A stretch of 64,000 nucleotides of DNA from RGIG9608 sp045612365 (lineage in GTDB: Bacteria > Bacteroidota > Bacteroidia > Bacteroidales > Paludibacteraceae): contig JAZKYY010000016.1 of NCBI GenBank assembly GCA_045612365.1, positions 62,001 to 126,000 on the forward strand. Reading direction: 5' to 3'. Position 1 is the stretch's first letter. Each line of letters opens with the position of its first letter. The translations under genes were made by a program, and so were the position numbers. The notes beneath the pieces were generated by a model. It ran no database searches. It was given only the letters and a program-made list of their open reading frames with translations, and was not told where the DNA came from. Shown here in pieces: positions 50,031 to 58,546 of the stretch.

Positions 50031-51473
50031 TTATTTTTTCCACAAAGCAGGCGAAAAAAGCAATAAAACCGTGAATAACTCTAAACGCCCAACAAGCATT
50101 AAAAAAGATAAATACCATTTTGAAAAAGTAGGTAGAGAAGCAAAATCTCCAATGCCAATATTACTTATTGTAGATATAGAAATATTAAATGAATCAGTTA
50201 ACGAAGTGCCTGAAATAGATAGAATAAATATGCTTAAGAATATAGCGGCTAGATAAATAGTGAAAAAAGCGAACAAACTATTGATGACTTTTTCAGAAAC
50301 AAATTCATTGTTCATTTTTATCGGAAGAATTGCATTGGGGTGCAATCTTCTTTTGAACTCGTAGAAACTATTCTTAATCAATAATAAAATACGAACAATT
50401 TTTATCCCTCCTGTGGTAGACCCAGAGCAACTTCCTGTAATCATTAAAAGAATAAAGATTAGCCATGATATAGAAGGCCAAGTAGTATAATCGGTAGTGC
50501 TATAAGCTGTTGATGTAATGAAAGCAGTTACATGAAACAGACTATCTCGAATTGTTTTTTCAGTCGCTCCATATTCTGGTACGATGAAAAACAAAATAAG
50601 CATAACAGCAGTTGTGGCAAGCAAAATGAACAGAATGTAGAACTTAAATTCTTCATTTTTAAATAATTTGTAAAATCTCTGCTTTACCAAGGAGTGATAT
50701 AAAAGAGTAAAGCTTGTTCCTCCAATAATCATAAATAGGATTATGGTGTAGTGAATAAAAGGGGAATCCCAATAGGCAATGCTCATCTGTTTTGTCGACA
50801 TTCCTCCAGTAGATAGCGTTGCTAGTGAGTGACAAATTGCATCAAAATAATCCATTCCTTCTAACCAAAGAAGTAAAGATTCTGTAAGTGTTAGAAAAAG
50901 ATACAATCCCCAAAGTCTTTTAGCTGTTTCTCTGATTCGTGGCTGCATTTTATCCTGAATAGGACCTGTAGTTTCTGCTGAAAACATGTTAAAATCACCA
51001 CCGATAAATGGCATAATAGCTAAACATAAAACCACGAATCCTAAACCACCCAACCATTGCATCAAACTACGCCAAAAAAGTAGACCATGAGGAAAATCTT
51101 CTACATTTGTTAAAATACTTGAGCCTGTAGTAGTGAAACTTGACATTGTTTCAAAAAAAGCATCTGTCAGGTTAGAAATACCTCCACTTATGTAAAAAGG
51201 CAATAGCCCAAACAAAGAAAACATAACCCATACAAGAGACACAATAATATAACCTTCGCGTTTTCTTATTTTTTTGTCGTGATCTTCTCCTATAATAGAG
51301 AACAATGAAGCAAAAATAAGTGTAACTAGAGCCGAAACGAATAATGGAAATTTATCATATTCGTCGTAAATAAAGGCTACTATAGAGGATATACCTATAA
51401 AAAAACTTTCAATAAAAAGAAAGTTCCCAAGCATGAAGATTACTGCTTTTATGTTGAATATACCTTTGTTCAT
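50031..51473 (-). CDS. trkH: Trk-type potassium uptake protein TrkH
   Basis: The 480-residue membrane protein has about ten segments and the four selectivity-filter repeats of TrkH/KtrB: SSFTTTGSSIL, SLATLSTGGMS, GSCSGSTTGGIK and SISTISNIGIGD. K+ moves through it under control of the cytosolic TrkA ring. It lies directly after trkA (3 bp). Confidence 0.93.
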   Translation of the reverse strand: MNKGIFNIKAVIFMLGNFLFIESFFIGISSIVAFIYDEYDKFPLFVSALVTLIFASLFSIIGEDHDKKIRKREGYIIVSLVWVMFSLFGLLPFYISGGISNLTDAFFETMSSFTTTGSSILTNVEDFPHGLLFWRSLMQWLGGLGFVVLCLAIMPFIGGDFNMFSAETTGPIQDKMQPRIRETAKRLWGLYLFLTLTESLLLWLEGMDYFDAICHSLATLSTGGMSTKQMSIAYWDSPFIHYTIILFMIIGGTSFTLLYHSLVKQRFYKLFKNEEFKFYILFILLATTAVMLILFFIVPEYGATEKTIRDSLFHVTAFITSTAYSTTDYTTWPSISWLIFILLMITGSCSGSTTGGIKIVRILLLIKNSFYEFKRRLHPNAILPIKMNNEFVSEKVINSLFAFFTIYLAAIFLSIFILSISGTSLTDSFNISISTISNIGIGDFASLPTFSKWYLSFLMLVGRLELFTVLLLFSPALWKK

Positions 51474-51476
51474 TAG

Positions 51477-52811
51477 TTAAAAAAACTTATCAATTTTACG
51501 GACACTACTAGCAATACAAAAGACAATTACGTGATCTCCTGCTTGTATTTGAGTGTCTCCATTTACAGTAAAACCAACTCCATCTCGAACAATTCCACCG
51601 ATGTTTACGTCTTTAGGAAGAGGTAATTCTTTAATTTTATGATTAATAATTTTAGACTCTTCTGTGGCAATGAATTCAACAACCTCCGCATCCGAATATG
51701 ATAAACAAGTTAGGTTTAAGATAGTTGCATTCAAAGTGAGTTGATAAATGTAACTTGCTGCAATGAGTTTTTTATTGATAACAGCACCTATATCCAAATT
51801 GTCGGCAATGTCGATATAATCAATGTTCTCGATTTCGGCAATGGTTTTCTTTATTCCCATTCTTTTTGCAGTTAGACAAGCTAGCATATTCGATTCCGAG
51901 TCATCGGTAATGGCAACAAAGGCGTCCATATTTTCAATATCTTCCTCTTTTAGCAAATCAAGATTTGTTCCGTCTCCATTGATGATTAAGATATCGTTTC
52001 TCTTTAATTTTTGCGCAAGAGCAATGCCTTTATTTCTATCTTTTTCAATGATTTTTATGTCTACATTTTCTGGAAGAGCATCAATTGTTTGTTGCGAAAT
52101 GTGTCCTCCTCCCATGAAAAGTACATTTTTAATTTGGAAATCAGCCTTGCAGGTATCTTCTCTTACCTCTTCCATATTTTCTTTTGTGGTAATAAAGTAA
52201 ACAACATCTCCTGCTAATACGTAATCTGAACCATTTGGAATAATCGTTTTTGTTTCTCGTTTAATAGCTACAATACGATACTTGTTATGGTTGAAATAAC
52301 CTGAAGAAAATAATTTGTTCAAGATTTTGGCATTACTTCTGATTTTTATGCCAATCAAAATAAGAGCATCGTCGCAAAAAGAATGAATTTCTCTAATCCA
52401 GCTAATTTGTAAGGCATCAACTATCTCTCTTGCAGCCAACTTTTCAGGCAGAATGAGAGAATTTACGCCGAGTTGTTTGAAAAATTCTTTGTTTTCAGGT
52501 AAAAGATATTCGGAGTTATCAATACGAGCAACTGTTTTTTTTGCTCCTAAATTTTTAGCTAACATACATGCTGTCATGTTCACACTTTCTTGTGGAGTTA
52601 CAGCAATAAAAAGGTCTGTATCACTTACACCACATCTATTGAGATCGTACAATGATGTCGGATTTCCCACAACGGTCATCAAATCGTAAGAATCCAATCC
52701 GTTTAAACGACTTTCCATTTCGTCTAATAGTACAATATCTTGCTCTTCTCTTGCCAAAAGTTTAGCAAGGTGTGTTCCTACAGCACCTGCACCAGCAATG
52801 ATGATTCTCAT
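51477..52811 (-). CDS. trkA: Trk system potassium regulator TrkA
   Basis: The 444-residue protein has two RCK-N/RCK-C pairs. Rossmann NAD motifs are IIAGAGAVGTHLAKLLA near residue 3 and VLFMGGGHISQQTIDAL near residue 230, and the C-lobes follow each. It binds NAD(H) and gates TrkH. It overlaps the dxs stop by 4 bp. Confidence 0.94.
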   Translation of the reverse strand: MRIIIAGAGAVGTHLAKLLAREEQDIVLLDEMESRLNGLDSYDLMTVVGNPTSLYDLNRCGVSDTDLFIAVTPQESVNMTACMLAKNLGAKKTVARIDNSEYLLPENKEFFKQLGVNSLILPEKLAAREIVDALQISWIREIHSFCDDALILIGIKIRSNAKILNKLFSSGYFNHNKYRIVAIKRETKTIIPNGSDYVLAGDVVYFITTKENMEEVREDTCKADFQIKNVLFMGGGHISQQTIDALPENVDIKIIEKDRNKGIALAQKLKRNDILIINGDGTNLDLLKEEDIENMDAFVAITDDSESNMLACLTAKRMGIKKTIAEIENIDYIDIADNLDIGAVINKKLIAASYIYQLTLNATILNLTCLSYSDAEVVEFIATEESKIINHKIKELPLPKDVNIGGIVRDGVGFTVNGDTQIQAGDHVIVFCIASSVRKIDKFF

Positions 52812-54712
52812 AAAGTATTCTCTTTTAGTGTTTCTATAATTTTTTTATAAATGCCTTTTGTATCAATACCGAGCATTTCATAAAGTTCATCTGGAGTTCC
52901 GTGTTCAACAAATCGGTCGGGGATTCCCATACGTTTTATTTGTATTTGATAGTTGTTTTCTGACATAAATTCTAAAATCTCACTACCAGCGCCACCACTG
53001 ATAACTCCATCTTCAATAGTTATTATTTGAGAAAATTTTCTTCCAACTTCATTAAGTAAATCGGCGTCAAGTGGTTTGACAAAACGTAAGTCGTAATGTG
53101 CTACTTTCTCTTTTTGGCTATTATCTAACATTTCAATGGCAGCAGCAACTTTATTCCCTATTGGTCCTATTGAGATAACTGCAATTTGAGATCCATCTTT
53201 TAGGCAACGGCCTTTGCCAATAGAAACATTCGTCATTGGTTTTTGCCAATCAACAAGATAACCTTTGCCTCTAGGATATCTGATAACAAAAGGTCCATCA
53301 TGATGTAATGCGGTGAACATTAAGTTTCTTAACTCAATTTCGTTGTACGGAGAAGCTATTGTTAGGTTGGGGATACATCGAAAGTATGCCATGTCAAATT
53401 CGCCTTGATGAGTTGCTCCATCACTTCCTACTATTCCCGCTCTATCCAGGCAAAGAATAACTTTTAGATTTTGTAGAGCTACGTCGTGAATAACATTGTC
53501 GTATGCTCGCTGCATGAATGAAGAATAAATGTTGCAAAAAGGAATTAAGCCTTCCTTTGCTAGTCCTGCGGAAAATGTAACGGCATGACCTTCAGCAATT
53601 CCTACATCGAAAACTCGATGAGGCATTTCTTTCATCATAAAGCTCATAGAACAGCCAGAAGGCATTGCGGGCGTTATACCAACAATTTTTTTATTTTCTT
53701 TAGCTAATTCTAGTAAAGTATGGCCGAAAACATCTTGAAAAAGTGGTGGTTGCTTTTCATTATTTTCTTTGATTCGTTCGCCAGTCTCTTTGTTAAATAG
53801 TCCTGGTGCATGCCAAATTGTTGCTGAATCCTCAGCAGACTTGTAGCCTTTTCCTTTGACAGTGATGCAATGTAAAACTTTTGGTCCTTTGAATTGCTTT
53901 ATCTTATTTAATGTGGCAACAAGGCTTTGAACATCATGACCATCAATCGGCCCAAAGTAACGAATGTTTAATCCTTCAAAAATGTTGTTTTTGTTGATGT
54001 TCGAGGATTTAAGAGAGTTGCCTAAACGAATGATTTTGTTCTTTCGTTCATCATTCATCAAACGCAACCATTTCAAAACTTTGTATATAGCGAATCGGAA
54101 GGAGTTGTATGTGGCCGAAGTATGAATGCTACTTAAAAATTTTCCAATGCCACTTTTAATGGGGTCTATCGCTATTCCGTTGTCGTTCAGAATGATAAGT
54201 AGATTATTTGGATTGATAGAAGCATTGTTCAATCCTTCAAAAGCCAATCCTCCAGTCATTGATCCATCTCCAATTACTGCAACTACCTGACGAGAATTAT
54301 CTCCATTTAATTGCGCTGCAACTGACATTCCGAGTGCTGCAGAAATCGAAGTAGAGGAGTGCCCAGTACCAAATGAATCGTATTCGCTTTCCTTAGGAGA
54401 AGGGAAACCACTAATACCTTTAAATTGTCTATTTGTATGAAATAGTTTTCGTCTTCCTGTCAAAATTTTGTGTGCATAAGCCTGGTGACCAACGTCCCAG
54501 ACTATTCTATCATGAGGCGTATTCAAAACATAATGCAAAGCGACGGAAAGTTCTACAACACCTAAACTTGATCCTAAATGTCCTGGATTTTGCGATAATT
54601 CATCAATAATAAATTGTCGCAACTCATCGCACAACTGAGGTAGTTGAGTTTTGTGCAATTTTTTCAAATCACTTGGAATGTTTATGTTTTCTAATAAACG
54701 TTCTTTACTCAT
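52808..54712 (-). CDS. dxs: 1-deoxy-D-xylulose-5-phosphate synthase
   Basis: Dxs joins pyruvate and glyceraldehyde-3-phosphate as the first step of the MEP isoprenoid pathway. The 634-residue protein has PGHLGSSLGVVELSVALHYV, VWDVGHQAYAHKIL, the TPP motif GDGSMTGGLAFEGLNNA, and DRAGIVGSDGATHQGEFD. The length is normal. It leads the dxs-trkA-trkH operon from a TATCTTTG box (54734-54741). Confidence 0.97.
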   Translation of the reverse strand: MSKERLLENINIPSDLKKLHKTQLPQLCDELRQFIIDELSQNPGHLGSSLGVVELSVALHYVLNTPHDRIVWDVGHQAYAHKILTGRRKLFHTNRQFKGISGFPSPKESEYDSFGTGHSSTSISAALGMSVAAQLNGDNSRQVVAVIGDGSMTGGLAFEGLNNASINPNNLLIILNDNGIAIDPIKSGIGKFLSSIHTSATYNSFRFAIYKVLKWLRLMNDERKNKIIRLGNSLKSSNINKNNIFEGLNIRYFGPIDGHDVQSLVATLNKIKQFKGPKVLHCITVKGKGYKSAEDSATIWHAPGLFNKETGERIKENNEKQPPLFQDVFGHTLLELAKENKKIVGITPAMPSGCSMSFMMKEMPHRVFDVGIAEGHAVTFSAGLAKEGLIPFCNIYSSFMQRAYDNVIHDVALQNLKVILCLDRAGIVGSDGATHQGEFDMAYFRCIPNLTIASPYNEIELRNLMFTALHHDGPFVIRYPRGKGYLVDWQKPMTNVSIGKGRCLKDGSQIAVISIGPIGNKVAAAIEMLDNSQKEKVAHYDLRFVKPLDADLLNEVGRKFSQIITIEDGVISGGAGSEILEFMSENNYQIQIKRMGIPDRFVEHGTPDELYEMLGIDTKGIYKKIIETLKENTL

Positions 54713-54733
54713 TCTATTTCAAAATAAGAAACA

Positions 54734-54741
54734 CAAAGATA
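54734..54741 (-). promoter_or_regulatory. -7 box of dxs-trkA-trkH
   Basis: TATCTTTG on the minus strand lies 21 bp before the dxs ATG. Confidence 0.5.
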
Positions 54742-54785
54742 GAAAAAAGAATAATTTTACAGCTAAAATTCAAAGGAGTTCGATT

Positions 54786-55355
54786 TTAATAAATGTTGTG
54801 TTGTAAAATAAATTCGTAAACTCCTGTAGGTAAAGCAGATGCAATGTTTTCGTTCGATGCAATTTTTTCTCTTATTTCAGTAGAAGAAATTGGAAAAAAA
54901 GGTGCATTAATAAATTGTATGTTATTGTGTTGAATTAGTGAGGTATGTTCTTTTTCGTCCTGTCTTGGATAAACAAAAATCTGATGATTTTGAAGAATCT
55001 CCTCATAGTTTTTCCATTGCTGAAAAATAGCAAGATTATCTTCTCCTATGAGTAGAGAAAAACTATGTTGTGGAAAAGTTTCTTTTAGCACCCGAAGGGT
55101 TTTGTAAGTGTAATTTGGTTTTGGAAGAGATACTTCAATGTCGCATACTTTTAGTTTTGGAATATTTTTAGTTGCAATATGAATCATTTCAATCCGATGC
55201 TCATTACTTGCCATTTGCAGATGTTTGAGCGGATTTTGAGGGGAGAGCAGTAGCCACACTTCATCAACATTATTTTGCTGACTCATATACTTTGCCAACG
55301 CTAAATGCCCATTGTGAATCGGGTTGAATGACCCACCAAAAAGAACTATGTTCAT
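54786..55355 (-). CDS. nadD: Nicotinate-nucleotide adenylyltransferase
   Basis: NadD adenylates nicotinate mononucleotide in NAD synthesis. The 189-residue protein shows FGGSFNPIHNGHLALAKY (HXGH), VWLLLSPQNPLK, LIGEDNLAIFQQW and the C-terminal ISSTEIREKI. The ATG overlaps gmk by 4 bp, which is the usual Bacteroidetes arrangement. Confidence 0.95.
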   Translation of the reverse strand: MNIVLFGGSFNPIHNGHLALAKYMSQQNNVDEVWLLLSPQNPLKHLQMASNEHRIEMIHIATKNIPKLKVCDIEVSLPKPNYTYKTLRVLKETFPQHSFSLLIGEDNLAIFQQWKNYEEILQNHQIFVYPRQDEKEHTSLIQHNNIQFINAPFFPISSTEIREKIASNENIASALPTGVYEFILQHNIY

Positions 55356-55915
55356 TGTTGTAAAAAGTTTCTCACAACTGATTCGACCTCTTCTTTTGCT
55401 TTTTCGAGCGAATCGTTTATGATTACAACATCAAACTGTGGAGCGAATTCAATTTCCCACGCAGCTTTTGCTACTCGTTTTTCAATCATTTCAGCAGAAT
55501 CGGTATTTCTTTCTATTAAACGTTTTTTTAGTTCATCTACCGATGGTGGTTGAATAAAAATGGCTAATGCTTTTTCTTTATACATATTTTTGATGTTGAC
55601 ACCACCTTTTACATCAACGTCAAAAAGCAATATTTTATTGATTTCTAAAGCTTTGTCAACTTCCGATTTGAGTGTGCCATAAAAGCAATTTGGATAAACC
55701 TCTTCGTACTCAATGAAATTGTTGTTTTCTATATTTTTTTTGAACTCGTCAACGGATAAAAAATAGTATTCAACTCCATTTTTCTCAGTTCCTCTTGGAG
55801 CTCTTGATGTTGCAGAAATAGAAAAAGAAAAATCAAAACCTTTTGACAACAAATGATTGATTAGAGTACTTTTTCCTGATCCTGATGGTGCAGAAAAGAT
55901 GATTAGTTTTCCCAT
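55352..55915 (-). CDS. gmk: Guanylate kinase
   Basis: Gmk phosphorylates GMP to GDP. The 187-residue protein has the P-loop FSAPSGSGKSTLINHLL, SATSRAPRGTEKNGVEYYFL for GMP binding, and the LID-region RLIERNTDSAE. The C-terminus (FLQQ) is normal. Confidence 0.96.
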   Translation of the reverse strand: MGKLIIFSAPSGSGKSTLINHLLSKGFDFSFSISATSRAPRGTEKNGVEYYFLSVDEFKKNIENNNFIEYEEVYPNCFYGTLKSEVDKALEINKILLFDVDVKGGVNIKNMYKEKALAIFIQPPSVDELKKRLIERNTDSAEMIEKRVAKAAWEIEFAPQFDVVIINDSLEKAKEEVESVVRNFLQQ

Positions 55916-55921
55916 GACGAC

Positions 55922-56731
55922 TTATTTTTGAAATTGTTTAAGATTTTTTATCACAAGTAGCACAAACCAATCTGGTAAATGCTTGATAATAGGTACAAAA
56001 AGGTGATTAATAGCACCAGGAAGTACTTGTTTTTTCTTTTTAAGCATTTTTTTTAGAGCTATTTTAACCAATTTTTGAGGTTTCATAGAGACTCCAATAG
56101 CAACTGCTAATTTACGCAAATTAGCACTCAATCCGTACAAGCCGGTGTCGATTGCTCCTGGACAAATAGCCGTTACACCTACGTTATATGGTTTCATTTC
56201 GTAATAAAGAGAGCGACTAAAATTCAAAATATATGCTTTAGTTGCATTGTAAGTTTGTATACCTGGCATGGTCATCCATGCACTCATCGATGACATATTT
56301 AGGATATAGCCACTTTGTTGTTTTTTCATCTCTTCGCCAAACAATCTGCAGAGTTTTGTTACGGTAACAACGTGCAAAGAAAGCATCAAATCTATTCGTT
56401 TAATGTCTGTTTTGACAAATTCGTTAAAAAAGAAAACACCTGCATTATTTATAAGTATATCTACTATGAGATTTTTTTCTTTGCAATACTGAAATAGTTC
56501 TTCTGCGGCATCATTTGTCGCTAAATTTTTATACAAAACAATGGTTTCGACATTGTATTGTTGAGTAAGTTTTGTTGCTGTATCTGCAAGTTCTTTCTCT
56601 TGATTACTGACCAAAATGAGTTTTTTTCCTTTGCTTGCCAATTCTGTAGCGTACATTAACCCTATTCCTGAACTTGCTCCTGTAACAAGTGCATAATTTT
56701 GATTTTTATAGATGGCTTCTAATTTTTTCAT
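55922..56731 (-). CDS. Short-chain dehydrogenase/reductase
   Basis: The 269-residue SDR has TGASSGIGLMYATELASKGK near residue 17 (cofactor), NNAGVFFFN, the catalytic Ser in NMSSMSAWM, and YNATKAYILNFS (Tyr-Lys). It lacks a membrane anchor except a hydrophobic tail (DWFVLLVIKNL). The substrate is not predictable. It probably leads the gmk-nadD set from the -7 box at 56755. Confidence 0.86.
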   Translation of the reverse strand: MKKLEAIYKNQNYALVTGASSGIGLMYATELASKGKKLILVSNQEKELADTATKLTQQYNVETIVLYKNLATNDAAEELFQYCKEKNLIVDILINNAGVFFFNEFVKTDIKRIDLMLSLHVVTVTKLCRLFGEEMKKQQSGYILNMSSMSAWMTMPGIQTYNATKAYILNFSRSLYYEMKPYNVGVTAICPGAIDTGLYGLSANLRKLAVAIGVSMKPQKLVKIALKKMLKKKKQVLPGAINHLFVPIIKHLPDWFVLLVIKNLKQFQK

Positions 56732-56754
56732 ACAACGTATTTTTTTAAAGTTTA

Positions 56755-56762
56755 CAAAGATA
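56755..56762 (-). promoter_or_regulatory. -7 box of SDR-gmk-nadD
   Basis: TATCTTTG on the minus strand lies 23 bp before the SDR ATG. The -33 element is not clear. Confidence 0.45.
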
Positions 56763-56777
56763 TCAAAAACTGAAAAG

Positions 56778-57713
56778 TTATGATTTTGGAGTTTTTGTTT
56801 TTATTAAGATTTCATCTCTTCTGTTTCTAATTTTCTGATATCCTGCACGTGCTAGAGGAGTGTTTTTGAATAATCGGTTGTAATCTTTTCTTTCAAAATT
56901 GTTCCAATCCTCCAATGTCATTTTTAGAAAATCTTCAGAAGGTTGCAATTCTGGGATATTGTTTTGAATAGCTTTTTTATTCCATGGACAAATATTCTGA
57001 CAAATATCACATCCAAAGAGGTTTTTTTTGCAAAATGATTTGATTCCGGAATCTACATCTCCTTTTTTTTCAATAGTTTGATATGAAATACATCGTGTTG
57101 CATTGATTTTATGTGGTGCAAAAAGTGCTTTAGGAGGACAACTTTTTAGACATAAATCACAACTTCCACAACGATTAGGTATAGGATTGTCAGGTTCAAG
57201 CTCTATGTTTAATAATAGTTCACCAATGAAGCAAAAAGAGCCTAGTTGAGGATTTATAAGTTGAGTATTTTTTCCGATCCACCCAAGTCCAGCTTCTTCG
57301 GCTAAACGTCGTTCAAAAATAGGTGCAGAATCACAAAAAGCAGTTCCGTTGCAGTTCACTATTTCTGTTTTTATTCGTTCAAGGAGTTGGCGAAGCCTAT
57401 TTTTGACAACGTAATGATAATCGTTTCCAAATGCATATTTTGAAACATAGGGAACTCCCTCAAATTGCTGTTTATTACTGAAGTAGTTTAACAGCACAAC
57501 AACAACTGATTTTGTATCTTCACGCAATAATTTTATATCGGTACGTTTCTCACGGTGGTTTTCCATATAACGCATTTCTCCGTGGAAATTGTTTTTGATC
57601 CAATTGTCTAAAAACTCTTTATCGGATAAAAATGGCTTTGGAGATGTTATTCCACAAGCATCAAAACCAACCTCAATAGCAATTTTTTTTATTAGTTGTG
57701 AATTGTTTTTCAT
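56778..57713 (-). CDS. queG: Epoxyqueuosine reductase
   Basis: QueG reduces epoxyqueuosine in tRNA to queuosine, the last step. The 311-residue protein has the N-terminal cobalamin-binding domain (DACGITSPKPF, then YFSNKQQFEG), DSAPIFERRLAEEAGLGWIG near residue 128 with the catalytic Asp, and two [4Fe-4S] sets CGSCDLCLKSCPPKAL and CDICQNICPWNKKA. All cluster ligands are present. It overlaps a sugar-kinase gene by 4 bp, which does not relate to its role. Confidence 0.95.
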   Translation of the reverse strand: MKNNSQLIKKIAIEVGFDACGITSPKPFLSDKEFLDNWIKNNFHGEMRYMENHREKRTDIKLLREDTKSVVVVLLNYFSNKQQFEGVPYVSKYAFGNDYHYVVKNRLRQLLERIKTEIVNCNGTAFCDSAPIFERRLAEEAGLGWIGKNTQLINPQLGSFCFIGELLLNIELEPDNPIPNRCGSCDLCLKSCPPKALFAPHKINATRCISYQTIEKKGDVDSGIKSFCKKNLFGCDICQNICPWNKKAIQNNIPELQPSEDFLKMTLEDWNNFERKDYNRLFKNTPLARAGYQKIRNRRDEILIKTKTPKS

Positions 57714-58546
57714 TTCAAATGAAAATCAATCAAACCTTCTAGTGGTGAAGATGTGATTTTTCCTAAATTGAGTCCAAAGTCGTATGAGGCAACTTCCAGT
57801 ACATCTCTAAAATGAAATGCTATAGAACCCACAAAATTCGTTTCATAATTTTTATAATCGTAATGAGTGAGATTTCGCTCGAAAAATGACAAAAAGTTAT
57901 CGAAAACTAAATTGTAGGCATACGGTCCTGCAATATGTTCGAGAAGGAAGGGAGCGAATGACGCTAAATAACGATTTGGAAATGGTTGTTTGTAAACTTT
58001 ATTTAGCACCTCAGCAGTTGAGAGTTGATACTTTTCTTTAAATGATGAATAAATTTCTTTGGGCATCTGTTTTTTTAGAAAATCACTAATAAGATGTTTG
58101 CCTAAAACAGCTCCACTACCTTCATCTCCAAGTATATATCCAAGAGGAGAAACGTTGTTTACGTTCTGTTTTCCATCGTAAAAACACGAATTAGAGCCAG
58201 TTCCAATTATACAAGCAATACCAACTTCATTTTGCAACAAACTCCTTGCAGCTGCCAATAAATCTGATTCAATTTCTATGTTTTTTGACCCCAAAATATC
58301 AGAGAATATTTCTTGAAGATTTACTTTTACTTCATCAAAATTACAACCAGCTCCGTAGAAAAACAATTGTTCGATATTTTCATTGCTGAGAAAAGGTAAA
58401 AGTTCTTTTTGTAACAACGATTCTATATCTTCATTTGTTTGAAGATATGGGTTGATGCCTTTTGTTTGAAGAATGGTTTTCTCCGAATTTTTGTTTATCG
58501 CACACCAACTCGTTTTAGTTGATCCTGCATCGGCTATTAAAATCAT
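57710..58546 (-). CDS. BadF/BadG-type N-acetylglucosamine kinase-like ATPase
   Basis: The 278-residue ASKHA ATPase has ILIADAGSTKTSWCAI (phosphate 1), IACIIGTGSNSCFYDG (phosphate 2), and LGYILGDEGSGAVLGKHLI near residue 136. This is the pattern of N-acetylglucosamine or N-acetylmuramic acid kinases. The sugar is not certain. The overlap with the GH95 gene (4 bp) suggests use in glycan breakdown. Confidence 0.83.
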   Translation of the reverse strand: MILIADAGSTKTSWCAINKNSEKTILQTKGINPYLQTNEDIESLLQKELLPFLSNENIEQLFFYGAGCNFDEVKVNLQEIFSDILGSKNIEIESDLLAAARSLLQNEVGIACIIGTGSNSCFYDGKQNVNNVSPLGYILGDEGSGAVLGKHLISDFLKKQMPKEIYSSFKEKYQLSTAEVLNKVYKQPFPNRYLASFAPFLLEHIAGPYAYNLVFDNFLSFFERNLTHYDYKNYETNFVGSIAFHFRDVLEVASYDFGLNLGKITSSPLEGLIDFHLK

